Shown here piece by piece: positions 8,826 to 17,600 of a DNA stretch of 64,000 nucleotides; the stretch's first letter is position 1; every line of letters begins with the position of its first letter. The translations under genes and the position numbers were made by a program. The DNA lies in contig NZ_JAWHTE010000003.1 of assembly GCF_032586175.1 (NCBI RefSeq), positions 1 to 64,000 of the forward strand. Direction: 5' to 3'. The notes under the pieces are model-generated. The model saw only the letters and a list, made by a program, of their open reading frames with translations, was not told the DNA's origin and made no database searches. The stretch comes from Ovoidimarina sediminis. Its GTDB lineage: Bacteria > Pseudomonadota > Alphaproteobacteria > Rhodobacterales > Rhodobacteraceae.

Positions 8826-10124
8826 ATGCCGTTCGAGACAGGCCGCGATGCGGCAAGACGCATCGCCGTGATCGGCGCGGGCATATCGGGCCTCGGTGCC
8901 GCACACCTTCTCGCAGATGGCAATCACGTTGTTCTCTTCGAGGCCGAAGGCCGGCTTGGCGGCCATGCCCGCACGATAACGGCGGGGATCCGGGGCGATC
9001 AGCCCGTGGATACCGGCTTCATCGTCTTCAATCGCGTGAACTACCCAAATCTCGTGCGGCTGTTCGAGGAACTGGGCGTCGAAACCGCCCCCAGCAAGAT
9101 GAGCTTCGGCGCCTCCATCGACGGCGGGCGCATCGAATACGGGCTTGCCGACATTAAGACGATCTTCGCCCAGAAGCGAAACCTCGTAAGACCGCAATTC
9201 CTGCGCATGATCCGCGACATCGTCCATTTCAACGCGAACGCTCGGACGGCGGCCACCGATCCTTCGATGACGATCGGCGAACTCAGCCACAAGCTCGGGC
9301 TCGGCGACTGGTTCCGCACCCATTACATCGCCCCCTTCTCGGGTGCGATCTGGTCCACCCCCACCGACAAGATCCTCGATTTCCCGGCCGAGGCGATGGT
9401 GCGCTTCTTCGAAAATCACGCGCTCCTCAACTATTCCGACCAGCACCAGTGGTTCACGGTCAGGGGCGGCTCGCGCAGCTACGTCGATCGCCTCGCGGCG
9501 CGGCTCTTCTCCCGCGGCGTCGATATCCGCGCGGGCGCGGCGGTGAATGCCGTCCGCCGCACCGGCCTCGGCGTCGAGGTGAAGGCCGACGGCGGCGAGT
9601 GGGAAGGCTTCGACGAGGTTGTCTTCGCCACCCATTCCGACGACACGCTGCGGCTTCTCTCAGACGCCACGGGCGTCGAACGGCTCGCGCTGTCGTTCAT
9701 CCGCTACCAGCCGAACGAGGCGGTGCTGCATCGCGACACCGGCATGATGCCCCGCCGCAGAAGCTGCTGGTCAAGCTGGGTCTATTCCTCGGGCCGGGGC
9801 GAGGTGCCGGGCCGGATCGGCCTCACCTACTGGATGAATTCGCTGCAGCCGATCCCGACGTCGGATCCCCTCTTCGTCACCCTGAACGCCACCCGGGCGA
9901 TCCGGGAAGAGACGATCTACGACCAGACGACCTTCCGCCACCCCGTCTACGACACCGCGGCCCTGGCGGCCCAGGAAACCGTGCGCGCCATCAACGGGAT
10001 GAACCGAACCTGGTTCTGCGGCGCCTGGATGAAGAACGGTTTTCATGAAGACGGGCTTGCCTCCGCGGTCGACGTGGCCGAAGCGATGCGCACCGAACAG
10101 GTTCTCCCGATCGCCGCCGAATGA
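8826..10124 (+). CDS. NAD(P)/FAD-dependent oxidoreductase of the sigma-E operon
   Basis: A 432-residue amine-oxidase-fold flavoprotein. The dinucleotide-binding motif IAVIGAGISGLGAAHLL is at residues 15-31 and is followed by GRLGGHART, a second FAD contact. The C-terminal NGMNRTWFCGAWMKNGFHED is typical of this subfamily, which occurs with DUF1365 proteins and cyclopropane fatty acid synthases. Its likely substrate is a membrane lipid or fatty acyl chain, by inference from such neighbours. It overlaps the DUF1365 gene by four bases, so the two are translationally coupled. Confidence 0.88.
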   Translation: MPFETGRDAARRIAVIGAGISGLGAAHLLADGNHVVLFEAEGRLGGHARTITAGIRGDQPVDTGFIVFNRVNYPNLVRLFEELGVETAPSKMSFGASIDGGRIEYGLADIKTIFAQKRNLVRPQFLRMIRDIVHFNANARTAATDPSMTIGELSHKLGLGDWFRTHYIAPFSGAIWSTPTDKILDFPAEAMVRFFENHALLNYSDQHQWFTVRGGSRSYVDRLAARLFSRGVDIRAGAAVNAVRRTGLGVEVKADGGEWEGFDEVVFATHSDDTLRLLSDATGVERLALSFIRYQPNEAVLHRDTGMMPRRRSCWSSWVYSSGRGEVPGRIGLTYWMNSLQPIPTSDPLFVTLNATRAIREETIYDQTTFRHPVYDTAALAAQETVRAINGMNRTWFCGAWMKNGFHEDGLASAVDVAEAMRTEQVLPIAAE

Positions 10125-10885
10125 CGGGACGCGTCGAACATATCCGCGGCCAGACATTCCATGGCCGGAAGGGCGCGCTCGAAAACGCGTTCCGCTACGG
10201 CGTGGATTACCTCTGCCTCGATCCCGAGGCCGGGGTGCCCACGCCCGCACTCTTCTCGCGGAACGGCCGCAACCTGACCTCGCTTCATGACAGCGACCAT
10301 GGCGGTGCGCCCGGCGACGGGCGCGGCGCCGCCTGGGTGCGCGATGTCCTGAAGGCGCACGGGCTCGACGGCGCGGCGAACGGCCAGATCCTCCTTCTTG
10401 CCCAGCCCCGGGTTCTCGGCCACGTCTTCAACCCGGTCAGCTTCTGGCTCGTCCACGACAGGGGCGGCGCGCTCCGCGTCGTGATCCCCGAGGTCACGAA
10501 CACCTATGGCGATCGCCATTCCTACCTCTGCCACCACGACGATCTGCGGCCCATCACCCGCCACGGCACGCTTCAGGCGACGAAAATCTTCTACGTCTCC
10601 CCCTTCCAGGCGGTCGAGGGCGGCTACACCTTCCGTTTCGACATCCGCGACGACCGGATCGGGATCTGGATCGATTACACCGCCGGGAATGGCGGCCTCC
10701 TCGCCACCCTCACCGGGCGGCGCGAGCCGCTGACCAATACGGGCATCCTCCGCGCCTGCCTCGCCCGGCCCTTCGGCTCCCGCCGGGTTCTCGGGCTGAT
10801 CCACTGGCAGGCGCTGAAGCTCTGGTGGAAGGGCGCGGCCTTCAACACCCGCCCCACGCCCCCGGCAGAGGAAGTGTCGCGGTGA
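10121..10885 (+). CDS. DUF1365 family protein
   Basis: A 254-residue protein that starts at ATGA overlapping the flavoprotein stop. Family features include the N-terminal R..H.(R)..NAFRYGVDYLCLD and the central GHVFNPVSFWL. DUF1365 proteins almost always pair with the flavoprotein upstream; the biochemical function is not established, though a part in fatty acid modification has been proposed for the pair. The next gene starts at the overlapping GTGA. Confidence 0.85.
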   Translation: MTGRVEHIRGQTFHGRKGALENAFRYGVDYLCLDPEAGVPTPALFSRNGRNLTSLHDSDHGGAPGDGRGAAWVRDVLKAHGLDGAANGQILLLAQPRVLGHVFNPVSFWLVHDRGGALRVVIPEVTNTYGDRHSYLCHHDDLRPITRHGTLQATKIFYVSPFQAVEGGYTFRFDIRDDRIGIWIDYTAGNGGLLATLTGRREPLTNTGILRACLARPFGSRRVLGLIHWQALKLWWKGAAFNTRPTPPAEEVSR

Positions 10886-12111
10886 CGAACGCGAAGCCCT
10901 TCCTGCCCGGCTACGCGCTCTTCGCGGCCATGCTCGCATGCGCGGGGCTGCCGATCTACATCCACGCGCCGAAATTCTACGTCGACGAATACGGCGTCAG
11001 CCTCGCGGCCCTCGGCGCGGTGCTCTTCGGGCTCCGGCTCTTCGATTTCGTGCAGGATCCGATCCTGGGCTGGGTGTCAGAGGCCGCCCGCGCCCAGCGC
11101 CAGATCGCCGTGGCGGGCGGCGCGGTTCTCCTCGCCCTCTCCATGTACGGGCTTTTCGCGGTCACGCCCCCCGTCGCCCCGCTCCTCTGGTTCGGGATCA
11201 CGCTCACGGGGCTTTTCACCGCCTTCAGCTTCCTCACCATCTGCTTTTACGCCCAGGGCGTCCGCACCGCCGGCCGGCTCGGGCCGAATGGCCATACCCG
11301 GCTTGCGGGCTGGCGCGAAACCGGGGCGCTGCTGGGCGTCTGCGGCGCGGCCATCGCGCCCACGCTTCTCGCCGGGGCCTCCACCTCGCCCTTCGCGCTT
11401 TTCGCCGCGGGGTTCCTCGGCCTCGTGATCCTCGGCACCGCCGCGATGTGGCGCGAATGGCGCGCCGCCTCCACCGCGCCGAGCGCGGGCATGCGCCCGA
11501 TCCTCGCCGACGGGCTCGCCCGCCGCCTCCTCCTGATCGCGCTTCTGAACGCGACGCCCGTCGCGGTCACCTCCACGCTCTTTCTCTTCTTCGTCGAAAG
11601 CCGCCTCGCGGCCGCGGGCGCCGAAGGGCCGCTTCTCCTCCTCTTCTTCCTCGCCGCAGCGCTCTCCGCCCCGGCTTGGTCCTGGGCCGCCGGGCGCTTC
11701 GGCGCGAAAACCGCACTCCTCGCCGGCATGGTCCTCGCCATCCTCTCCTTCGGCTGGGCCGCCACGCTCGGCGCGGGCGACACCCTCGCCTTCGGCGTGA
11801 TCTGCGTGCTCTCGGGCGCGGCGCTTGGGGCCGACATGACGCTTCTGCCCGCGATCTTCGCCCGCCGCATGGCCCGCGTCGCCCCCGACGCGGGCGAGGC
11901 GTTCGGCCTCTGGTCCTTCGTCTCGAAATTCACGCTGGCCTTCGCGGCCGTCACCCTCCTGCCGCTCCTCGACGCGGTCGGCTTCCAGTCCGGGGCCGAG
12001 AACAGCGACCGCGCCCTCGCCACCCTTTCGATCCTCTACGCGCTCGTTCCCTGCGCGCTGAAACTCGTCGCGATCGCACTCCTCGCCGCGACCCCAATCA
12101 AGGAGACCTGA
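10882..12111 (+). CDS. MFS transporter (GPH-like)
   Basis: A 409-residue polytopic membrane protein with about 12 hydrophobic segments. The GTG at 10882 overlaps the DUF1365 stop; the frame continues upstream but that part is the shadow of DUF1365. The loop after the second helix, RLFDFVQDPILGWVSE, is typical of the glycoside-pentoside-hexuronide/cation symporter branch of the major facilitator superfamily. In this operon it may move a lipid-related molecule; the substrate is unknown. Confidence 0.85.
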   Translation: MTNAKPFLPGYALFAAMLACAGLPIYIHAPKFYVDEYGVSLAALGAVLFGLRLFDFVQDPILGWVSEAARAQRQIAVAGGAVLLALSMYGLFAVTPPVAPLLWFGITLTGLFTAFSFLTICFYAQGVRTAGRLGPNGHTRLAGWRETGALLGVCGAAIAPTLLAGASTSPFALFAAGFLGLVILGTAAMWREWRAASTAPSAGMRPILADGLARRLLLIALLNATPVAVTSTLFLFFVESRLAAAGAEGPLLLLFFLAAALSAPAWSWAAGRFGAKTALLAGMVLAILSFGWAATLGAGDTLAFGVICVLSGAALGADMTLLPAIFARRMARVAPDAGEAFGLWSFVSKFTLAFAAVTLLPLLDAVGFQSGAENSDRALATLSILYALVPCALKLVAIALLAATPIKET

Positions 12112-12112
12112 C

Positions 12113-12676
12113 ATGGAAGGCCTTCTTTACTTCCTCCTCGGCGCCGCCGCCGTCGGCGCCCTCGCCTGGGCCCGCCGCACCTATGCCGATTTCCTCGGCC
12201 AGACACCTGAAGACTTCGCGGGCACCGGCCCGGAATTCGAACTTCGCGAACACCTCAAGGGCCCGATCCTCTGCGAAGGCGTGATCTACGGGCCGACGGG
12301 CAAGGTCTCGTCCCGCTTTACTGCCGACATGCACGCCAGCTGGGACGGCAACGTGGGCGTGATGACCGAACGCTTCCGCTACGACAGCGGCGACACGCAG
12401 GATCGCGCCTGGCGCCTGACGCTGGGCAATGACGGCTCGATCAGGGCCGAGGCCGACGACGTGGTCGGCACCGGCACCGGCCAGCAATCGGGCGCAAGCG
12501 TCCAGCTCAAGTACAAGATCTGCCTGCCCGAGGCGTCGGGCGGCCACGTGCTCGACGCGGTCGACTGGATGTATCTCGTCGACAACGGCACGATCATCAA
12601 CCGAAGCCAATTCCGCAAGGCCGGCATCAAGGTGGCCGAACTCGTCGCCACCATGCGCCGCGTGGAGGCGCCGTGA
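12113..12676 (+). CDS. DUF3833 family protein
   Basis: A 187-residue protein with one N-terminal hydrophobic segment (residues 3-20) and a lipocalin-like beta-rich remainder with the phrases LKGPILCEGVIYGPTGKV and DWMYLVDNGTIINRSQ. It is probably anchored in the inner membrane facing the periplasm. It follows the MFS gene by one base and overlaps the SDR gene by four. The family is known from stress-regulated lipid clusters but has no proven activity. Confidence 0.85.
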   Translation: MEGLLYFLLGAAAVGALAWARRTYADFLGQTPEDFAGTGPEFELREHLKGPILCEGVIYGPTGKVSSRFTADMHASWDGNVGVMTERFRYDSGDTQDRAWRLTLGNDGSIRAEADDVVGTGTGQQSGASVQLKYKICLPEASGGHVLDAVDWMYLVDNGTIINRSQFRKAGIKVAELVATMRRVEAP

Positions 12677-13413
12677 GACGCTTCACCGGAAAACGCTACT
12701 GGCTGATCGGGGCCTCCGAAGGGCTCGGGCGCGCGGTTGCCACCCGGCTCGCCGATGCGGGCGCCGAGGTGATCGTCTCGGCCCGAAGCGAAGACCGCCT
12801 GAAAGAACTCGCCGCCGAAATCGGCCCCGCCGCCACCCCGCTCCCCGTCGATGTCAGCGACAGCGCCGGCGCTCGGGACGCGGCGAATGCGGCGGGCGAA
12901 CTCGACGGCATGGTCTACCTCGCCGGGGTCTACTGGCCGATGCCCGCCACCGAATGGGAACCGGACAAGGCCGAGATGATGGCCGACATCAACTACACCG
13001 GCTGCATGCGCGCGGTCAGCGCCGTCCTGCCCGGCATGGTCGAACGCGGTGCGGGCCATATCGTGATCACCGGCTCCCTCTCTGGCTTCCGGGGCCTCGC
13101 CACCGCCATTGGCTACGGCTCCTCCAAAGCCGGCTGCATGTACATGGCCGAGGCGCTTCACGCCGAATTGCGCGGCACCGGCGTCGATGTCCAGCTGATC
13201 AACCCGGGCTTCATCAAGACGCGGCTCACCGACAAGAACGACTTCACCATGCCGTTCATCATGGAGCCGGGCGACGCCGCCCGCGAATACGTCGATCACA
13301 TGCGCACCGACCGCTTCAAGAAAAGCTTCCCCACCGCCTTCAGCCTGATGTTCCGGCTCAGCCAGTTCCTTCCCGACTGGGCCTATTACCGCACCCTGGG
13401 CAAAGGCGGCTGA
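12673..13413 (+). CDS. Short-chain dehydrogenase/reductase of the sigma-E operon
   Basis: A 246-residue GTG-start Rossmann enzyme. The cofactor motif IGASEGLGRAVA is near residues 13-24, the catalytic Ser region ITGSLSG and the YxxxK pair (YGSSK) are intact. The substrate is unknown. It overlaps the DUF3833 stop by four bases and appears to be the last gene of the five-gene operon. The order flavoprotein-DUF1365-MFS-DUF3833-SDR next to rpoE-chrR parallels the Rhodobacter sigma-E locus. Confidence 0.88.
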   Translation: MRRFTGKRYWLIGASEGLGRAVATRLADAGAEVIVSARSEDRLKELAAEIGPAATPLPVDVSDSAGARDAANAAGELDGMVYLAGVYWPMPATEWEPDKAEMMADINYTGCMRAVSAVLPGMVERGAGHIVITGSLSGFRGLATAIGYGSSKAGCMYMAEALHAELRGTGVDVQLINPGFIKTRLTDKNDFTMPFIMEPGDAAREYVDHMRTDRFKKSFPTAFSLMFRLSQFLPDWAYYRTLGKGG

Positions 13414-13486
13414 TCGGCGCTTGCCAAGCCCGGCCAGCCGCGCTTGACTGGCCCGGCGCGAACGCAACGAACGGGAAGACCACGCC

Positions 13487-13810
13487 ATGCCAGAGATCAG
13501 CACCAACAAGGTCGTCCGCGTGATCTTTCTCGCCCGCGAATACGGGCCGGAAAGCGGGCATCTCCGCGATTACATCTCGGGCCTGAACGAGGACGAGGCC
13601 GCAAATCTCGTCGCGATCATGTGGGTCGGCCGCGACAGCTTCGACGCCGACGACTGGGACGAGGCGCTGGCCACCGCCCGCGCCGAGGCGACGGCCCCCA
13701 CCGAAGATTACCTCTCGGGCATCCCCGAACTGTCGGATTATCTCGAATCGGGCCTCGAGGCCCTCGGCATCGACGTCACCGATGCCGAAGATCACTTCCG
13801 CGACCGCTAG
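13487..13810 (+). CDS. DUF3775 family protein
   Basis: A 107-residue acidic protein beginning MPEISTNKVVRVIFLAREYG. The family signatures are the helical EDEAANLVAIMWVGRD and the terminal IPELSDYLESGLEALG segments. DUF3775 proteins are small, cytosolic and widespread in alphaproteobacteria, with no known function. It is about 70 bases downstream of the SDR gene and may be read from the same or its own promoter. Confidence 0.85.
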   Translation: MPEISTNKVVRVIFLAREYGPESGHLRDYISGLNEDEAANLVAIMWVGRDSFDADDWDEALATARAEATAPTEDYLSGIPELSDYLESGLEALGIDVTDAEDHFRDR

Positions 13811-13822
13811 GACGCACCTGCC

Positions 13823-14473
13823 CTAATACGTCGTCCGCGCATGCGCCCTGTCGGGCGTATCCAGGTGCGGCGTCGCGTTGAACCCCTGCAACAGCATCTG
13901 CCCGTTCCGGATCTCCACCCGGTGGATCGAACTGTTCCGGATCGGCAGAAGCACATGCGCCATCCGCGTCGGATCAAGCCTCAGAAGGTGCCGCACCACC
14001 ATCCCGATCACCCCGCCCGAGGTGATGCACAAGACCCGGCGGCCTTCCTCGCCCGCCTCCAGAAGCGCCTCCGTCACCCGGCCCTCGAAGGCTGCGAAGC
14101 TTTCCTGCCCCATGATCTCGGCCCGGTGCCAGGCCTCCATCACCGCAGGCGCATGGGCCGCGAACTCCGCAGGTCCCGGAAGCGGAATGCCGTGGGTCTC
14201 GTGCAGCGCATGGGCAAGGTTGAAGTAATCCAGCTCGTCGAACCGCGAATCGACAGTCATGCCCGCGTCGTCGAAGCCCATCGACATGGCGGTCTCGCGA
14301 TGCCGCCTGAGGCTGCCGCAGATCACCCGGTCGAACCGCTCCCCATGGTCGCGGAACCACGCGCCCAGCCACGCGGCCTGCACATGGCCGAGGTCAGACA
14401 GCTTGTCATAGCTCTCTTCGTCCTGCGCATCTGAATTGGCTTGGCCGTGGCGGACCAGGATCACTTCGCCCAT
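13823..14473 (-). CDS. Histidine phosphatase family protein (phosphoglycerate mutase fold)
   Basis: A 216-residue protein with the RHG active-site motif at residues 8-10 (ILVRHGQANS), a second Arg in GSLRRHRET, a Glu in DELDYF and the late His in ITSGGVIGM, where the usual His of the family appears replaced or displaced. Members act on varied small phosphates or phosphoproteins, so the substrate is open. It is convergent with the DUF3775 gene. Confidence 0.8.
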   Translation of the reverse strand: MGEVILVRHGQANSDAQDEESYDKLSDLGHVQAAWLGAWFRDHGERFDRVICGSLRRHRETAMSMGFDDAGMTVDSRFDELDYFNLAHALHETHGIPLPGPAEFAAHAPAVMEAWHRAEIMGQESFAAFEGRVTEALLEAGEEGRRVLCITSGGVIGMVVRHLLRLDPTRMAHVLLPIRNSSIHRVEIRNGQMLLQGFNATPHLDTPDRAHARTTY

Positions 14474-14620
14474 GGGCCCGACCTACCCCCAGACCGGCAG
14501 CGGAACAACCCTGCGCGACGCCGCTCTGCCGCAATCGGATCAAGGGGCGTCGCGCGCCGCCCCTTCCGCGCAAATCAGCCATGCTCTAACCTTGGCCTGA
14601 CGCAAGTGAGGTGCCCAGCG

Positions 14621-17404
14621 ATGTCAGATACGATCCGGTTCACGCTCGACGGCCAGGAGGTCGAGGCGCGCGCGGGCGAAACCATATGGGAAGTCGCCAA
14701 GCGCGAAGGCACCCTCATTCCCCATCTCTGCCACAAGGATGCGCCGGGCTACCGCTCCGACGGCAACTGCCGGGCCTGCATGGTCGCGATCGACGGCGAG
14801 CGGACGCTGGCCGCCTCCTGCATCCGCACGCCGGCGGACGGCATGGTCGTCACCACGTCCGAACCGCGCGAAACCCAGGCCCGCCGCATGGTCATGGAAA
14901 TGCTCGTGGCCGATCAGCCGCCGCAGGACGCCGCGCACGACAAATCGGCGCATTTCTGGGACATGGCCGCGGCCCAGGGTGTCGAGGCCAGCCGTTTTCC
15001 GAAGCTCGAAGAGGGCCGCATCCCCCTTCTCGACGACAGCCACGTGGCGATGCGCGTCAATCTCGATGCCTGTATCCAGTGCAACCTCTGCGTCCGCGCC
15101 TGCCGCGAGGTTCAGGTCAACGACGTGATCGGAATGGCGGGGCGCGGCCACGACGCCTACCCCGTCTTCGACATGGACGATCCGATGGGCGCCTCCACCT
15201 GCGTGGCCTGCGGCGAATGCGTCCAGGCCTGCCCGACCGGCGCGCTGATGCCCGCTTCCGTGGTCGACGACAACCAGGTGGGCGACCGCGCCGATTTCGA
15301 CAGCGAGGTCGAAAGCCTCTGCCCGTTCTGCGGAGTCGGCTGCCAGGTTTCGGTCAAGGTGAAGGACGGCAAGGTCAAGTATGTCGAAGGCATCAACGGC
15401 CCCGCGAATGAAGGCCGGCTCTGCGTCAAGGGCCGCTTCGGGTTCGACTACATCCACCACCCCCACCGGCTGACGAAGCCGCTCATCCGGCGCGAGGACG
15501 CGCCCGAAAAGGGGCTGAACGTCGACCCGGCCAACCCCTGGACGCATTTCCGCGAGGCAACCTGGGACGAGGCGCTCGACGCCGCCGCCCACGGGCTCGC
15601 CGATCTCCGCTCCTTCTACGGCGGCAAATCCGTCGCGGGCTTCGGCTCGGCCAAATGCACCAACGAAGAGGCCTATCTCTTCCAGAAGCTGATCCGCCAG
15701 GGCTTCGGCCACAACAACGTCGATCACTGCACGCGGCTCTGCCACGCCTCCTCGGTCGCGGCGCTGATGGAAAACGTCGGCTCCGGCGCGGTGACGGCCA
15801 CCTTCAACGAGATCGAGAACGCCGATCTCGCCATCGTCATCGGCTCGAACCCGACCGAAAACCACCCCGTCGCCGCGACCTTCTTCAAGCAATTCGCCAA
15901 GCGCGGCGGCACGCTCATCGTGATGGATCCGCGCGGCCAGGCGCTGAAGCGCCACGCCAGCCACATGCTGCAGTTCAAGCCGGGCAGCGACGTGTCGCTC
16001 CTGAACGCGATCATGAACGTGATCGTCGAGGAAAAGCGCTACGACCGGAACTATATCGAGGGCTTCACCGAAGGCTTCTTCGAATTCCGCGAACATATCC
16101 GCGCATTCACCCCCGAACGCATGGAGCCCCATTGCGGCATCCCGGCGGAAACGATCCGCACCGTCGCCCGCGCCTATGCCGATGCGAAGGCGGCGATGAT
16201 CTTCTGGGGCATGGGCGTGTCGCAGCACATCCACGGCACCGACAACGCGCGCTGCCTGATTTCGCTGGCACTCCTCTGCGGCCAGATCGGGCGCCCGGGC
16301 TCCGGGCTCCACCCGCTTCGCGGCCAGAACAACGTGCAGGGCGCCTCCGATGCGGGGCTGATCCCGCAGGTTCTGCCCGATTACCAGTCGGTCACCGATC
16401 CGGAAGTGCGCGAGCTTTTCCGCCACATCTGGGGCGGCACGCAGATCGACGAAAAACCCGGCCTCACCGTGGTCGAGATCATGGACCGGGTCTATCGCGG
16501 CGAGATCCGGGGGATGTACATCCTCGGCGAAAACCCCGCCATGTCGGATCCCGACGTGGAACATGCGCGCAAGGCGCTCGCCCATCTCGATCACCTCGTG
16601 GTGCAGGATATCTTCCTCACCGAAACGGCGATGTATGCCGACGTGATCCTGCCCGCCTCGGCCTTCCCCGAGAAATCCGGCACGGTCACGAACACCAACC
16701 GCCAGGTCCAGGTGGCGCGGAAGGCCGTCAATCCACCGGGCGAGGCGCGCGAGGACTGGCGCGTCATCGTCGATATCGCGAACCGGGTCGGGCTCGACTG
16801 GGATTACGACGATCCGCGCCGGGTGTTCGACGAGATGAAGATGTCGATGCGCTCGCTGCACCACATCACCTGGAAACGGCTCGAGGCCGAAAGCGCCGTC
16901 ACCTATCCCTCGCTTTCGAACGAGGATCCGGGCCAGGCCGTCGTCTTCGGCGACGGTTTCCCGCGCCGGGCGGGCCGCGCGAAGTTCACCCCGGCCCGCG
17001 TCACGCCGCCCGCGGAGGTGCCGGACGAACGCTTCCCGATGGTGCTGACCACGGGCCGGCAGCTCGAACACTGGCACACGGGTTCGATGACCCGGCGCTC
17101 CAGCGTGCTCGACGCGCTCGAACCTGAAGCGACCTGCGCGCTCCATCCCCGCACCCTGCGGAAGATGGAGCTGAAGCCGGGCGACCGGGTGACGCTCACC
17201 ACGCGGCGCGGCTCGATCACCGCAAAGGCGCGCGCCGACCGGGCGGTGTCCGAAGACATGGTCTTCATGCCGTTTGCCTATGTGGAAGCGGCCGCCAACG
17301 TGCTGACGAACCCCGCGCTCGATCCCTTCGGCAAGATCCCGGAATTCAAGTATTGCGCCGTCCGGGTCGAACCCGCGGCGGATGACAGCATCGCGGCGGA
17401 GTAA
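14621..17404 (+). CDS. Formate dehydrogenase alpha subunit (molybdenum, FdsA-like), stand-alone
   Basis: A 927-residue molybdoenzyme subunit oxidising formate to CO2. The N-terminal [2Fe-2S] domain has Cys37, 50, 53 and 67. Then come two ferredoxin-type clusters (CIQCNLCVRAC and CVACGECVQAC), the CPFCGVGC [4Fe-4S] site and the bis-MGD domain with the active-site Cys in DHCTRLCHASS. The ATG at 14621 was chosen for the family start MSDTIRFTLDG. The NADH-linked beta and gamma subunits that accompany FdsA in Rhodobacter are not adjacent, so the electron acceptor is uncertain. Confidence 0.9.
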   Translation: MSDTIRFTLDGQEVEARAGETIWEVAKREGTLIPHLCHKDAPGYRSDGNCRACMVAIDGERTLAASCIRTPADGMVVTTSEPRETQARRMVMEMLVADQPPQDAAHDKSAHFWDMAAAQGVEASRFPKLEEGRIPLLDDSHVAMRVNLDACIQCNLCVRACREVQVNDVIGMAGRGHDAYPVFDMDDPMGASTCVACGECVQACPTGALMPASVVDDNQVGDRADFDSEVESLCPFCGVGCQVSVKVKDGKVKYVEGINGPANEGRLCVKGRFGFDYIHHPHRLTKPLIRREDAPEKGLNVDPANPWTHFREATWDEALDAAAHGLADLRSFYGGKSVAGFGSAKCTNEEAYLFQKLIRQGFGHNNVDHCTRLCHASSVAALMENVGSGAVTATFNEIENADLAIVIGSNPTENHPVAATFFKQFAKRGGTLIVMDPRGQALKRHASHMLQFKPGSDVSLLNAIMNVIVEEKRYDRNYIEGFTEGFFEFREHIRAFTPERMEPHCGIPAETIRTVARAYADAKAAMIFWGMGVSQHIHGTDNARCLISLALLCGQIGRPGSGLHPLRGQNNVQGASDAGLIPQVLPDYQSVTDPEVRELFRHIWGGTQIDEKPGLTVVEIMDRVYRGEIRGMYILGENPAMSDPDVEHARKALAHLDHLVVQDIFLTETAMYADVILPASAFPEKSGTVTNTNRQVQVARKAVNPPGEAREDWRVIVDIANRVGLDWDYDDPRRVFDEMKMSMRSLHHITWKRLEAESAVTYPSLSNEDPGQAVVFGDGFPRRAGRAKFTPARVTPPAEVPDERFPMVLTTGRQLEHWHTGSMTRRSSVLDALEPEATCALHPRTLRKMELKPGDRVTLTTRRGSITAKARADRAVSEDMVFMPFAYVEAAANVLTNPALDPFGKIPEFKYCAVRVEPAADDSIAAE

Positions 17405-17423
17405 CCTTCCGGGGCTCCGCCCC

Positions 17424-17475
17424 GTCCCGGGCCTCCGCCCGGGACTCCCCGGAGTATTTTCGCCAAAATGAAGGG
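17424..17475. repeat. Hairpin plus intergenic repeat element, copy 1
   Basis: A perfect hairpin GTCCCGGGC-CTCC-GCCCGGGAC (17424-17445) is followed by the repeat core GAGTATTTTCGCCAAAATGA (17452-17471). The same core recurs at 24282, 57588 (other strand) and 61688. It lies just after the formate dehydrogenase gene and may help terminate it. Confidence 0.75.
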
Positions 17476-17491
17476 GCCCCCGCCGCCGAAC

Positions 17492-17505
17492 TGAACACTC
17501 GTTCA
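17492..17505. promoter_or_regulatory. Candidate operator TGAAC-N4-GTTCA
   Basis: A perfect inverted repeat TGAAC-ACTC-GTTCA lies about 95 bases before the acyl-CoA synthetase gene, beside a TTGACC -35-like box (17515-17520). The form suits a TetR-type repressor of fatty or aromatic acid use. No such regulator gene is in the window. Confidence 0.45.
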
Positions 17506-17600
17506 AAAAATTGTTTGACCTCCCGGCCGTCATCCGCACTATGCTCGGACGCGAACGGTTTTATGACTGCGGCGAAGACCGCACATAGGGAGGAACCGTA

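Noticed and set aside
14624..17539. A 971-residue minus-strand open frame
   Set aside because: It mirrors the formate dehydrogenase gene, whose cofactor motifs are all intact on the plus strand.
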